Under the pieces are notes generated by a model. It did not search any database. It had not been told where the DNA came from and saw nothing but the letters and a program-made list of their open reading frames with translations. The translations under genes were made by a program, and so were the position numbers. A stretch of DNA of 64,000 bases from Colwellia demingiae (GTDB lineage Bacteria; Pseudomonadota; Gammaproteobacteria; Enterobacterales; Alteromonadaceae). Position 1 is the first letter of the stretch. Each line of letters starts with the position of its first letter. The stretch covers positions 124,001 through 188,000 of the forward strand of contig NZ_VOLT01000006.1 of assembly GCF_007954275.1 (NCBI RefSeq). The letters run 5' to 3'. This document shows, in pieces, positions 18,543-28,315 of this stretch.

Positions 18543-19874
18543 ATGACTGTCAAACTGACTCTACCCACTCAATCTAAAATGCTTTCAAAAGATTTTGTAT
18601 ACGGTGTAGCAACCGCTTCATTTCAAATTGAAGGTGGAAAAGCATCAAGACTTCCCTGCATTTGGGACACTTTTTGTGACACACCAAATACAATTGCTGA
18701 TGGGTCAAATGGTGAAATGGCTTGTGATCATTTCAATCGTTGGCAAGACGATATTGAATTAATTGATTCAATAGGTGTTGATGCCTATCGGTTATCTATT
18801 TCATGGCCACGCGTAATAACAGAGTCAGGTGAGCTAAACCAAGAAGGTGTCGCTTACTATATGAACATTTTAGATACGCTAAAGTCCAAGCGTATTAAAG
18901 CATTTGTTACACTATATCATTGGGATTTGCCACAGCATCTTGAAGATAAAGGTGGCTGGTTAAATCGAGAAACCGCTTATGAATTCAGAAATTACGCTAA
19001 TTTAATTTCAAAGGTTTTTGGTCATCGTGTTCATGCTTACGCAACACTAAATGAACCTTTTTGTAGTGCCTTTTTAGGATATGAAGTAGGTACTCATGCA
19101 CCGGGGATAATCGGAAAAGAATTTGGCAAAAAAGCAGCGCACCATTTATTACTTGCTCATGGCTTAGCAATGGAAGTATTAGCTAAAAATAGTCCTAATA
19201 CGTTAAATGGTATCGTACTTAACTTTACGCCTTGTTATCCTGAATCGGAATCTTTAGCTGACATAATTGCTGCAGCCTTTGCAGATGATTATTTTAATCA
19301 ATGGTATATAAAGCCATTGTTTGATGGCAAGTATCCAGAAATCTTATCGACACTGCCAGCTGCCCAACAACCTGATATTCATGAGGGGGATATGGCAATC
19401 ATTGCTCATTCTATGGATTATTTAGGTGTCAATTTCTATACACGAGCGATTTATCGCGCCGATGTTGATGAGCACTTCTTACAAATAGATCCCCCAGAAC
19501 CTCGTACAGATATTGGTTGGGAAATTTATCCCAAAGCCTTTACCGAACTCTTAGTTTCTCTTAATGAAAAATACAGACTTCCCCCTGTTTATATCACTGA
19601 GAACGGTGCGGCAATGGCTGATAAGATTATCGATGGTGTGGTAAATGATCAAGATAGAGTAGATTATTATCAACAACACTTAAATGCCGTTAATGACGCT
19701 ATTGAACAGGGTGTAAAAGTTGATGGTTATTTTGCCTGGAGTTTAATGGACAACTTTGAATGGGCTGAAGGTTATTTGAAACGCTTTGGCATTGTTTATG
19801 TCGATTATGAAACACAAGTAAGAACAATTAAAGCTAGCGGACTTGCTTATAAAGCGTTAATTACGAATAGATAA
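18543..19874 (+). CDS. GH1 beta-glucosidase
   Basis: A 443-residue family 1 beta-glucosidase with no signal peptide, so it should hydrolyse imported beta-linked glucose disaccharides and oligosaccharides in the cytoplasm. The entry motif FVYGVATASFQIEGG is at about residues 18-32. The acid/base glutamate is E171 in TLNEP and the nucleophile E353 in ITENG. SLMDNFEWAEGY near the end forms part of the glucose pocket. The length is typical. The ATG at 18543 has only a weak ribosome site; a second ATG at 18579 (MLSKDF) is possible. It heads an operon with two GPH symporters, a LacI regulator and glucokinase. Specificity between beta-1,3 and beta-1,4 links cannot be decided here. Confidence 0.94.
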   Translation: MTVKLTLPTQSKMLSKDFVYGVATASFQIEGGKASRLPCIWDTFCDTPNTIADGSNGEMACDHFNRWQDDIELIDSIGVDAYRLSISWPRVITESGELNQEGVAYYMNILDTLKSKRIKAFVTLYHWDLPQHLEDKGGWLNRETAYEFRNYANLISKVFGHRVHAYATLNEPFCSAFLGYEVGTHAPGIIGKEFGKKAAHHLLLAHGLAMEVLAKNSPNTLNGIVLNFTPCYPESESLADIIAAAFADDYFNQWYIKPLFDGKYPEILSTLPAAQQPDIHEGDMAIIAHSMDYLGVNFYTRAIYRADVDEHFLQIDPPEPRTDIGWEIYPKAFTELLVSLNEKYRLPPVYITENGAAMADKIIDGVVNDQDRVDYYQQHLNAVNDAIEQGVKVDGYFAWSLMDNFEWAEGYLKRFGIVYVDYETQVRTIKASGLAYKALITNR

Positions 19875-19932
19875 TTGAATGTATCAGCTAAGTATTTCAG
19901 TTAAACATCTCAGTTAAATGACAGGAAACCAA

Positions 19933-21468
19933 ATGACTAAACTTCCCTTTTATGAAAAAGTAGGTTACGCCATGGGCGATGCTGCAGCTAATTTAGTTTG
20001 GCGCGGTGCTTTAGCTTACTTAGCCGTATTTTATACTGATACTTTTGGTTTAACCGCTGCCGCTGCCGCCATGCTATTTTTGGTGGTACGTTTATCAGAT
20101 GGTGTAACCGACATAATAATGGGTATGATTGGCGATAGAACGAATACTCGTTGGGGAAAGTTTCGCCCTTGGATATTATGGTCAACACCTTTTTTAGCCT
20201 TGTTTATGGTACTAAGTTTCACTACTCCTGACTTAAGTTATAGCAACAAACTTATTTATGCTTATGTAACCTATATCGGTTTGACGCTTGCATACACAGT
20301 AAACAACGTACCTTATTCGGCGTTAATGGGCGTGATGACGCCAAGTGATACAGAGCGTACTAGTTTATCTGGCTTTCGTTTTGCTGGTGCCTTTGCAGGT
20401 GGTTTGCTTGTAATGGGTTTTCTACCTGACTTAGTTGCCTATTTTGGTGAGGGTAATGATGCCATAGGTTATCAATATAGCATGTACTTATTTGCCGCAA
20501 TTTTGATAGCCTTAATGTTAATTACTTTTGCGAGTACCAAAGAGCGTGTTACGCCAAACATTGATGAATCAAGTAATTTAAAATCTGACTTGCTCGATTT
20601 AAGTAAAAACCTACCTTTTATTGTTCTTCCACTATTAGCGATGACATTATTATTCTATTACCGTGATATTTATAGCGGCATATTTTTTGTTATTATCATG
20701 GGCTCCATGTTAATTCTCATTAAGAGGTTAATCAAAAAAACACCTAAAAACTTAGGTGGTACTCAAAGAGATATGGTTGACTTACTTACCAATAAACCTT
20801 GGTTAATATTACTCGGCATTGGTTTTCTAACTATGATGTTTAATGGCATTAAATACGGCACTATTGCCTACTATTTCAAATACCAAGTGGGTGATGAACT
20901 CATGGCAGGGAAATACTTTATTGCCTTATTACTCGTTTCTATATTAGGCGCATTATCAACAAGTTATTTATCAAAAAAGTTAGGTAAACGACAATTGTTT
21001 ATTGTCTCACTTCTGCTAAGTGGTTTGCTTACTACTGCTTTTTATTGGGTACCTAAGGGCAATGTTAGTGCTATTTTTGCTTTAGGTTGTAGTGCTGAAT
21101 TTTTTGCGGCCATAATGCCAACATTATTCTTTACCATGCTAGGTGATTCAGCGGATTACTCTGAATGGAAAAATGGTCGCCGTGCAACCGGCCTCATTTA
21201 TTCTGCTGGAACGTTCGTTCAAAAAACCGGCGGTGGTTTTGCTGGTGCACTAGTATTGGTTGTGCTTGCTGGCTATGGCTATGATGGCATGGACAAATCA
21301 ACTATCGCAGCGTCACTGCCTGGCATGCAATTATTAATGAGCTGGATTCCAGCTTCCTTTGCCTTTGCTGGCGCTGCCTTAATGATTTTTTACCCGCTAA
21401 CTTGTAAGCAAAATAAACAAATTGGTAATGAATTAATCCTACGTAGAACACCTTTAGCTGCAGCTTAA
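19933..21468 (+). CDS. GPH-family symporter with extra central membrane hairpin
   Basis: A GPH/MelB-type transporter of 511 residues from the ATG at 19933, which follows AGGAAA at the right distance; an upstream ATG at 19918 has no such site. Family motifs are present: RLSDGVTDIIMGMIGDRT, TRWGKFRPWILW, and DSADYSEWKNGRRATG in the C-terminal half. It is about 50-70 residues longer than its relatives. The extra part lies in the central cytoplasmic loop (about 215-265) and contains two hydrophobic stretches, NLPFIVLPLLAMTLLFYY and GIFFVIIMGSMLILI. It therefore looks like 14 rather than 12 membrane segments. It lies 58 bases after GH1 and is likely to bring in that enzyme's substrate. Confidence 0.88.
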   Translation: MTKLPFYEKVGYAMGDAAANLVWRGALAYLAVFYTDTFGLTAAAAAMLFLVVRLSDGVTDIIMGMIGDRTNTRWGKFRPWILWSTPFLALFMVLSFTTPDLSYSNKLIYAYVTYIGLTLAYTVNNVPYSALMGVMTPSDTERTSLSGFRFAGAFAGGLLVMGFLPDLVAYFGEGNDAIGYQYSMYLFAAILIALMLITFASTKERVTPNIDESSNLKSDLLDLSKNLPFIVLPLLAMTLLFYYRDIYSGIFFVIIMGSMLILIKRLIKKTPKNLGGTQRDMVDLLTNKPWLILLGIGFLTMMFNGIKYGTIAYYFKYQVGDELMAGKYFIALLLVSILGALSTSYLSKKLGKRQLFIVSLLLSGLLTTAFYWVPKGNVSAIFALGCSAEFFAAIMPTLFFTMLGDSADYSEWKNGRRATGLIYSAGTFVQKTGGGFAGALVLVVLAGYGYDGMDKSTIAASLPGMQLLMSWIPASFAFAGAALMIFYPLTCKQNKQIGNELILRRTPLAAA

Positions 21469-21534
21469 TAATTTTAAATAGTTTTATTTTAAGCTTACAT
21501 GAACAAATTTAGATAATAAAAAAGTAGGATATTA

Positions 21535-22863
21535 ATGATTAGTGTAAGAGAAAAAATTGCTTATGGTTTAGGTGATACTGCCAGTAATATAATCTTTCAA
21601 ACGGTAATGATGTTCTTATTACTGTTTTACACTGACGTTGTTGGTTTATCTCCTGCTGTGGTTGGTACTATGTTTTTATTCGTACGACTAATCGATGCGG
21701 TTACCGATCCAATCATGGGCAACTTAGCCGATAAAACCCGCACTAAGTGGGGACAGTTCCGTCCTTATCTGCTGTGGTTAGCGCTACCTTTTGCTTTGAT
21801 CAGTATATTAGCTTTCACCACACCCGACTTAACCGGTAATAATAAAGTTATCTATGCTTTTGTCACTTATACCCTTCTTATGATTGCTTATACGGCAATC
21901 AATATTCCTTATTGTGGTTTAGGCGGTGTTATTACTGCTGATGCAAAAGAGCGAGTCACGGTACAATCATATCGTTTTGTATTTGGTATGTTAGGCGGCG
22001 TCATTGTTGCAGGCGCAACTATGCCAATGGTGGAATGGTTTGGCCAAGGCGATACTGCAAAAGGCTACCAATATACAATGGTCGCAATGAGCAGCTTAGG
22101 CGTCGTCTTGTTTTTGTTATGTTTCTTAGGAACAAAAGAACGAGTAAAACCACCAGAAAACCAAGACTCATCGATGAAAGAAAATCTGCAATCATTATGG
22201 AAGAATGACCAATGGCGCATATTATGTATTGCTTCTTTTTATTTACTCACGGGGCAAGTTTTACGCCTTACCCTTGCTGTTTATTATGTTAAGTACTTTC
22301 TCGGGCGCGAAGATTTAATCACGTCATTTTTAACACTAGGCGTAGTGGCAAGTATGATAGGTTGCGCGGTAGCACAGCCGCTCGCTAAACGTGTATGTAA
22401 AATAAAAGCCTATATAGCACTGCAAAGTTTATCCGCAGTTATATGCCTAGCGAGTTTTCTTATTTCCCCCAACCAAATTATTCTTGCGTTTGTCGCCTTT
22501 ATTGCTTGGAAGTTTTTTCTTGATATGGCTTCACCACTACTGTGGGCAAAAATGGCAGATACCATTGACTATGGTCATAAAAAAACAGGTATTAGGGTAA
22601 CAGGCCTTGTTTATTCTGGCGTAATATTTTTTATCAAAATGGGTATTGCTATTGGTGGTGCACTTGCTGGATGGTTATTAACTTTTTACGGTTACCAAGC
22701 TGATTTAGAACAGAGTGAGGCTACCAAGCAAGGTTTATTATTATCATTTACCGTTTTACCTGCATTAGGTTCATTTGCTGTAGCTTGGGTAATGCGAAAA
22801 TATACCTTAATCGAACAAAGAGTCGTTCAAATACAGGTAGAATTAAGCACGGAGACTAAGTAA
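21535..22863 (+). CDS. GPH-family sugar symporter
   Basis: A 442-residue GPH transporter with 12 predicted membrane segments. It has the motif RLIDAVTDPIMGNLADKT, then TKWGQFRPYLLW, and ADTIDYGHKKTGIRVTG in the second half. It begins at 21535 with an AGGA site, 66 bases after the previous symporter. It is close in sequence to the GPH protein at 58965-60296 (both start IREKIAYGLGDTASNIIFQ or nearly so) and less similar to the ones at 6979 and 19933. The duplication of GPH genes within one operon suggests two glycosides of different length or linkage. The actual substrate is unknown. Confidence 0.88.
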   Translation: MISVREKIAYGLGDTASNIIFQTVMMFLLLFYTDVVGLSPAVVGTMFLFVRLIDAVTDPIMGNLADKTRTKWGQFRPYLLWLALPFALISILAFTTPDLTGNNKVIYAFVTYTLLMIAYTAINIPYCGLGGVITADAKERVTVQSYRFVFGMLGGVIVAGATMPMVEWFGQGDTAKGYQYTMVAMSSLGVVLFLLCFLGTKERVKPPENQDSSMKENLQSLWKNDQWRILCIASFYLLTGQVLRLTLAVYYVKYFLGREDLITSFLTLGVVASMIGCAVAQPLAKRVCKIKAYIALQSLSAVICLASFLISPNQIILAFVAFIAWKFFLDMASPLLWAKMADTIDYGHKKTGIRVTGLVYSGVIFFIKMGIAIGGALAGWLLTFYGYQADLEQSEATKQGLLLSFTVLPALGSFAVAWVMRKYTLIEQRVVQIQVELSTETK

Positions 22864-22940
22864 CTTATTGACGAATATGCTAGAATTTTGCCGTTACTAC
22901 TCAAATTATTTACAATTTAATTGCACAACCTAGGAATAAC

Positions 22941-23942
22941 ATGGCGACAATATACGAAGTTTCAAAACTTGCTAGAGTCTCTTTAGCAACCGTTTCTCGT
23001 GTGATAAATAAAAGCCCACAAGTTAGCGATAAAACACGCCAAAAAGTTATGGATGCGATGGCAGAGCTTGGTTACCGTCCTAATTCTATTGCGCAATCAT
23101 TAGCATCAAACAGAACCAATAGTGTGGGAATTTTAGTGTCAGAATTACATGGACCATTCTTTGGCCAAATGATGGCTGGCATAGAGTCCGAATTAAGAGC
23201 GGCGGGCAAACATGTCATTATTACCACTGGGCACAGTGAAGAAGATAAAGAGAAAGACGGTATCGAGTTTTTAATTAGCCGAAATTGCGATGCTATTATT
23301 TTGCATGTAGAAGCGGTTAGCGATGAATACCTCATTGATTTGTGTAAAGGCCACACACCGGTTTATTTAATGAGTCGGTACGTCGATGAGATCAGTGAAA
23401 ATTGTATTAGCTTAAATAATGAATTAGGTGGATATCTTGCCACCCAATCAGTAATAGAATTAGGTCACTCTGCTATTGCTTATATCGGTGGACCACAATT
23501 TAAAGCCGATTCAAAAGACAGATTAGTAGGTCATAAACGAGCATTAGCAGAAAATAATATTTCTTTTAATGACACCTTATATTTTGAAGGTGACTTCAAA
23601 GAAAAAGGCGGTAGCGACGGTTTAAAATACTTCAATGAGAGTAACAAAGGATTTAGTGCATTAATTTGTGCCAATGATGAAATGGCTTCAGGCGCGATAA
23701 CTTATGCCCGAGAGCAAGGACTTTCTCTACCTAGAGATCTATCCATAATAGGCTTTGATAATATCATTTTTGCACGCCATACCTATCCCAAACTAACGAC
23801 GATAGACAATCCGGTAAATTCGATGGGGCATATGACTGCGAAATTGGTGTTAAAAAATATTTATCAACAAAAGAATATCTCTATTACTCACTTCTTTGAG
23901 CCGACACTTATCACTAGAGATTCCATTATTTCCAAAACTTAG
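22941..23942 (+). CDS. LacI-family transcriptional regulator
   Basis: A 333-residue LacI/GalR repressor. The N-terminal helix-turn-helix reads ATIYEVSKLARVSLATVSRV. The hinge segment RPNSIAQSLASNRTNSVG follows, then a periplasmic-binding-like effector domain ending with the usual LSIIGFDN and TTIDNP motifs. It is encoded within the GH1-glucokinase operon. The perfect CG-centred palindromes at 8474, 8684, 8759 and 18420 are the expected kind of operator for this family, so it probably controls the GH94 operon, the first TonB receptor, the FHS transporter and its own operon. The effector is unknown; glucose or a beta-glucoside disaccharide would fit. I saw no such site before its own start codon. 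Confidence 0.92.
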   Translation: MATIYEVSKLARVSLATVSRVINKSPQVSDKTRQKVMDAMAELGYRPNSIAQSLASNRTNSVGILVSELHGPFFGQMMAGIESELRAAGKHVIITTGHSEEDKEKDGIEFLISRNCDAIILHVEAVSDEYLIDLCKGHTPVYLMSRYVDEISENCISLNNELGGYLATQSVIELGHSAIAYIGGPQFKADSKDRLVGHKRALAENNISFNDTLYFEGDFKEKGGSDGLKYFNESNKGFSALICANDEMASGAITYAREQGLSLPRDLSIIGFDNIIFARHTYPKLTTIDNPVNSMGHMTAKLVLKNIYQQKNISITHFFEPTLITRDSIISKT

Positions 23943-23999
23943 CGCAACGGTCAGTACAGTTAAAAAATAAATACATTTGAAAGAGAAGTAACATAAAAA

Positions 24000-24992
24000 A
24001 TGAAAAATTCACAAGATACTCAAGTAATTAATTTAGTGGCTGATATTGGTGGTACCAATATCAGACTAGCAATCACTGATAAAGACAATAATATCAACGA
24101 AATTAAGACTTATCAATGCAAGGACTTTCCACATTTAAGTAATGTGATTTATCATTATTTAAAGGAAAATGGCTTACTTAACTCCCAAGTTAATGCTTGT
24201 TTAGCTATAGCTTGTCCTGTTGATACAGACTCAATCTCGATGACAAACTTGCCCTGGAAGTTTTCACAAAAACAGCTTAAGGAAGAGCTTAAATTACATA
24301 GTTTAACGCTAATAAATGATTATACTGCTATTGCAATGGCTATTCCGTTATTGAGTGATAAGCAAAAAGTAAAAATTGGTCACGGCGAAGCCGAAAATAA
24401 ACAGCCTATTGCGGTATGTGGCCCAGGAACTGGTCTGGGTGTTGCTAATTTAGTAAACATTAACAATCACTGGTACTGTTTAGGTGGCGAAGGGGGACAT
24501 ACCGATTTTGCACCGGTAGATGAACTTGATGTAAAAATATTTCAACAATTAAAAACAACTAAAAAACGACTCTCTTATGAACAGTTACTTTCTGGCTATG
24601 GATTAGAACAAATATACCAAGCATTAGTAATAATCAATAATCAAGAAGCGACAAACGCTGAGCAAAGTAAGTTATCCGCTAAAGAAATTAGTACTCAAGC
24701 AATAGCTGGAACTTGTCCTATATGCCAACAAGCGTTGTCACAATTTTGCAAAATTTTAGGAAGCTTTTCGGGTAACTTAGCATTAACCACGGGCTCTTTT
24801 GGTGGCGTGTACATAGCGGGTGGCATAGTGCCTAGGTTTATCGATTATCTGAAAAACAGTGAGTTTAGAGCAAGGTTTGAAACTAAAGGACGTATGTCTC
24901 ATTTAAACGAGCAGATACCTACTTACATCATTACCGAAAGCCAACCAGGATTACTCGGTGCAGCTGCTTACCTCAATCAAGTTTTCCCATAG
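24000..24992 (+). CDS. glk: Glucokinase
   Basis: A 330-residue bacterial glucokinase of the Glk (not ROK) type, converting cytoplasmic glucose to glucose-6-phosphate. The ATP site VADIGGTNIRLAI is at about residues 13-25. The glucose-contact region has LINDYTAIA, AVCGPGTGLGVA and GGEGGHTDFAP, and TGSFGGVYIAGGIVPR lies near the end. Length is usual for the group (about 320-330). It is the last gene of the GH1 operon and is followed by a strong terminator. Its job is to trap the glucose freed by GH1 and imported by the FHS carrier. Confidence 0.94.
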   Translation: MKNSQDTQVINLVADIGGTNIRLAITDKDNNINEIKTYQCKDFPHLSNVIYHYLKENGLLNSQVNACLAIACPVDTDSISMTNLPWKFSQKQLKEELKLHSLTLINDYTAIAMAIPLLSDKQKVKIGHGEAENKQPIAVCGPGTGLGVANLVNINNHWYCLGGEGGHTDFAPVDELDVKIFQQLKTTKKRLSYEQLLSGYGLEQIYQALVIINNQEATNAEQSKLSAKEISTQAIAGTCPICQQALSQFCKILGSFSGNLALTTGSFGGVYIAGGIVPRFIDYLKNSEFRARFETKGRMSHLNEQIPTYIITESQPGLLGAAAYLNQVFP

Positions 24993-25014
24993 TTCAAGTA
25001 AGCAGTTGAATTAT

Positions 25015-25043
25015 AAAAAGCTCAAGTAATCTTGAGCTTTTTT
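25015..25043 (+). terminator. Rho-independent terminator after glucokinase
   Basis: AAAAAGCTCAAG, loop TAAT, CTTGAGCTTTTTT: a 12-bp stem with flanking A and T runs, 23 bases after the glk stop. It can work in both directions. Confidence 0.9.
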
Positions 25044-25266
25044 ATTACAAAGACTCGATTGTAAAAGCGACTTAAAACGGCATTTTCATCCCAAATGAAG
25101 GTACCTTGATTATTTGTTATTAACTATCATTAGATCTCGTTTTCATTGACGTAAAAAGTATTATTGGTATTCAAATTTCATCATTCTTAATCTGCAAATG
25201 TCCCCTATTTGTCCCCTAAAAAAACGGCTCAAACTCAATAGAGGTTAATGTTGTAACCCCTAACTC

Positions 25267-25623
25267 GGCTCTAGGAGCGCAAACTATTTAAATCAAGTTG
25301 CTACTGGCAAAGAGAATAACTTAACGATTCGTATTTATGGTGAAAAAGACCGCGTAGAATGGCAACAACAAGAACCTAAAAGCGTGATACTAAAATGGTT
25401 AAAGGAGCCAATACAAATACTAAGAACGGGTGGTAATCATACCTCATTATCACTAGCTAATATTCGCACGCCTATGGGACACCCTGAAGGATATTTAGAC
25501 GCTGCGAGTCCTCATACATTCGATTATCCGGGTATAAATGACGGCGTACACGGTATGGCAATAATTGAAGGGCTGGTTGAAAACCATCAGTCTGATGAAA
25601 AGTGGCTCACAATAAACAACTAA
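25267..25623 (+). pseudogene. C-terminal relic of a Gfo/Idh/MocA sugar oxidoreductase
   Basis: From about 25290 one frame reads NQVATGKENNLTIRIYGEKD, then EWQQQEP, the segment RTPMGHPEGYLDA and a terminal GINDGVHGMAIIEGLVENHQ before a TAA at 25621. These are the C-terminal motifs of NAD(P)-dependent Gfo/Idh/MocA oxidoreductases found beside sugar isomerases. The nucleotide-binding N-terminal half and the catalytic segment are absent, and part of the middle between GYLDA and GINDG is missing. This is a remnant with no expected function. It probably belonged to a 3-keto-sugar pathway together with the damaged isomerases at 25638 and 15050. Confidence 0.72.
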
Positions 25624-25637
25624 GTGGAGTATATAAT

Positions 25638-25860
25638 ATGAAACAAATTCAAATTCCAAGTTGGGACCCTCTATGTATGGATCTCGCCAAGACAGCTAAA
25701 CTAGTAGTCAGGATTATTGCGTTGAACTAACAGGTACCGCAGCAGGGTTTGATTTAACAATTACCTAACTTTCTACCCACTTACAAGGGCATTTTTTACC
25801 TTAAGTTAATGACATTTCCCTTTACGAGATAGAACTTAAGAGCTCTTATAGTAATGATTG
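25638..25860 (+). pseudogene. Relic of a second sugar phosphate isomerase/epimerase
   Basis: An ATG at 25638, preceded by GGAG, starts MKQIQIPSWDP and soon meets a stop. Other frames downstream keep recognisable isomerase pieces: SQDYCVELTGTAAGFDLTIT, a stop, then LSTHLQGHF, a stop, and VNDISLYEIEL. This matches the N-terminal third of xylose-isomerase-like TIM-barrel proteins, where THLQGQ-type motifs are typical. The rest of the gene is absent. It directly follows the oxidoreductase relic, as in intact dehydrogenase-isomerase pairs. Confidence 0.6.
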
Positions 25861-25873
25861 TTATACATAAAAA

Positions 25874-26791
25874 TTATCTTTGCTCACCATTTTCAATGTC
25901 ATTAGATTGAAAATTATTAATCTGTTCCTTACGCCAGCGACCAGGGCTTAAACCATAGTCTTTCTTAAAACGGTGAGCAAAGCTTGCACTATCGCCATAG
26001 CCTACTGTGTCAGCTATTTGGTCTAAATTATATTGGGTATAACGAAGTAAGTAGCAAGCATATTCTAAGCGAGTGTGAGTTAATAATTTGATTGGTGTCA
26101 TTCCCATTTCTTTCTTACATAAACGAAAAAAATGCGGCTCAGACATATGCATTTCTGCAGCTAATTGCTTAACAGTCCAAGACAGTTGTAATTGCTTATT
26201 TACACGTCGTATTAGGGAGTGAAACTTTTGTTGTTGCTTTGTTAGTTGTTGCCCCATATTCAGTGTTTGCGCAATTTGATAAACTAAGACTTCTACTAAG
26301 CGCAATATAATATCTGACTGATAAATACTTTCACCGTGTTGGAATTCTCTAATAAGTGACATTGTTTGATACAGTCGTTCCGCATTTATACTGGAATAAA
26401 CTGAAGGATGTAGTTGATGAACAAACTTATATTCAGAGCAATCATGCAATAACAACCAACACATTTCCCAATATTCACCCGAAAGTTCATACAAAAAAGG
26501 AGTTCCTGCTGGCAGTAAAACAATACTACCGGGTTTAACTAAATATTCGTTATTACCAAGCTTGATCTTTCCCTCTCCTGCATGAGTAGAAATTAAGTAA
26601 TGAACATGTCCGCTGTTATTTTCATTATTTAAACAAATATTTCCTTTACCTGTTTTTCCAATTTTATACTCTGTTTGTAAATACGACATTCCTGCAAAGG
26701 CTATAAGACTAGCTGCTTGGCCTGGTAATTTATCAAAATTAATGAAATCCTCTATACAATCAGGATGAATATTTAAAATATCTTGCCACAT
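25874..26791 (-). CDS. AraC-family transcriptional regulator
   Basis: A 305-residue AraC/XylS regulator. The N-terminal half is a cupin-like sugar-sensing domain with GNEYLVKPGSIVLLPAGTP (about 100-120). The C-terminal 100 residues hold the two helix-turn-helix units: WTVKQLAAEMHMSEPHFFRL and, after it, LDQIADTVGYGDSASFAHRF with KDYGLSPGRWR. The start at 26791 is preceded by GGTGA. It lies alone between the isomerase relic and the divergently transcribed MATE gene. It may once have controlled the lost oxidoreductase-isomerase genes, or may act on nearby glucan operons. No target is visible from sequence. Confidence 0.88.
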   Translation of the reverse strand: MWQDILNIHPDCIEDFINFDKLPGQAASLIAFAGMSYLQTEYKIGKTGKGNICLNNENNSGHVHYLISTHAGEGKIKLGNNEYLVKPGSIVLLPAGTPFLYELSGEYWEMCWLLLHDCSEYKFVHQLHPSVYSSINAERLYQTMSLIREFQHGESIYQSDIILRLVEVLVYQIAQTLNMGQQLTKQQQKFHSLIRRVNKQLQLSWTVKQLAAEMHMSEPHFFRLCKKEMGMTPIKLLTHTRLEYACYLLRYTQYNLDQIADTVGYGDSASFAHRFKKDYGLSPGRWRKEQINNFQSNDIENGEQR

Positions 26792-26908
26792 AAAATCACC
26801 AAAAGGATAGTTTTAAACATGATACATGACAATTTCACTTATGTTTATTTTATCACTATATTTTATAATTCTATGCAATATTCTAGTAAACTATAATGAC
26901 TAAAACCA

Positions 26909-28273
26909 ATGAGTAATAATGAACCTTCATCATTAAAGCAAAGTATTAAATTAGCTTGGCCTATCTCTTTACAGAGCATATTGGTCACCATGCTAGGTAT
27001 GAGCGACATTATGATGGTGGGCCACTTAGGTGATACTGCCGTCGCTTCTGTTGGGCTTGGTAACCGAATTCAATTTGTTTTTTTAATAATCTTAGCGGGA
27101 CTTGCCTCTGGTGTTGGCACTTTATCTGCGCAGCACTTTGGTGCAGGGCAAATAGGTGTGATTAGACAAATAATTGTTAAAACGCTTGTCATTGCTGCCG
27201 GAATATTACTGCCTATATTACTGATTACCTTCTTATTCGCTGGTAATATAATGGGTATTGCCACAACAGATCCCAGCGTTATAAACACAGGGACCAGCTA
27301 TTTGTGGTTAACAATGCCTAGTTTGATTTTTGTTGTCGTTGTGATGATATTTGAAAATGCCTTAAGGGGGCTTGGGCAAGTAATTTTCCCTATGTTTATT
27401 AGTATCATCGCCATTATTACTAATATTATTTTAAACTATTGGTTAATCAAAGGTGGCTTAGGTATAGAGCCAATGGGTGTCATTGGGGCTGCTTTAGCCA
27501 CAATGCTTGCTCGAGCACTTCATGCTTTATTAATACTTGCTTACTTAGCAAAAGTTAAGCACAGTATTTTTCCAACAACGTTCTTTTGTGCTGATTTTTA
27601 TAACAAACAAGCGTGGACTAAATTACTTACCTTAGTTTGGCCAATGATGTTGAGCTTTGGCGTTTGGTCTTTAGGCACTTTTGTATATCAACTGATATAT
27701 GGACGAATTGGTACACAAGAGCTTGCTGTCATGAGTCTATTAGCCCCTATCGAAGGTTTACTCGTTTCGTTCTTTTTCGGCTTCGCTTCCGCGTGCGCAA
27801 TTTTAGTTGGTCAGCGTTTAGGTAAAAATGAGTTTTCAAATGCATGGTCTTTAGCCAAGAACTACGCTATTAGTGCGCCAATCATTACCTTTTTACTTGC
27901 GTTAATATTACTCCAATATCAATATTTGGTCTTTATGCCATTCAGTAATTTATCATCAGAAACAATCACATTATCCCAAGAAATTTTGGTATTGATTTGC
28001 TTTGGAACCTGTTTAAAAGTATTCAACATGACTATTGCTATGGGGATATTGCGTGCTGGAGGTGATAATAAGTATTGTATGTTCATAGATATATCGGGGA
28101 TGTGGATAATAAGCATACCATTAACATTTATGGCAGCATTCTACTTTATGTTACCCCTGTATTGGGTCGCTCTCATCGCTTACTCTGAGGAAATAATTAA
28201 AGCAGTTATGTTTATTTTCATAATGAAAACTAGGCACTGGTTAAAAAACCTAACCGCTGAAAGTATGGCGTAG
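26909..28273 (+). CDS. MATE-family efflux transporter
   Basis: A 454-residue multidrug and toxin extrusion protein of the NorM type with about 12 membrane segments. Conserved pieces are the N-terminal AWPISLQSILVTMLGMSDIM, the VASVGLGNRIQF segment, and MILRAGGDNKY-like GILRAGGDNKYCMF in the second half. It probably exports cationic compounds by Na+ or H+ antiport. It shares a 117-base region with the divergent AraC gene and converges on the phosphatase gene, with a hairpin between. No direct link to glucan use is apparent. Confidence 0.88.
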   Translation: MSNNEPSSLKQSIKLAWPISLQSILVTMLGMSDIMMVGHLGDTAVASVGLGNRIQFVFLIILAGLASGVGTLSAQHFGAGQIGVIRQIIVKTLVIAAGILLPILLITFLFAGNIMGIATTDPSVINTGTSYLWLTMPSLIFVVVVMIFENALRGLGQVIFPMFISIIAIITNIILNYWLIKGGLGIEPMGVIGAALATMLARALHALLILAYLAKVKHSIFPTTFFCADFYNKQAWTKLLTLVWPMMLSFGVWSLGTFVYQLIYGRIGTQELAVMSLLAPIEGLLVSFFFGFASACAILVGQRLGKNEFSNAWSLAKNYAISAPIITFLLALILLQYQYLVFMPFSNLSSETITLSQEILVLICFGTCLKVFNMTIAMGILRAGGDNKYCMFIDISGMWIISIPLTFMAAFYFMLPLYWVALIAYSEEIIKAVMFIFIMKTRHWLKNLTAESMA

Positions 28274-28315
28274 TTGGCGCTACGCTTAATTAACTTAACG
28301 CGGTTACTGTCCTTT

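Noticed and set aside
25200..25225. Tandem TGTCCCCT units (TGTCCCCTATTTGTCCCCT) near the oxidoreductase relic, suspected as an attachment site
   Set aside because: Only two short copies, no integrase or tRNA gene nearby and no matching copy elsewhere in the window.
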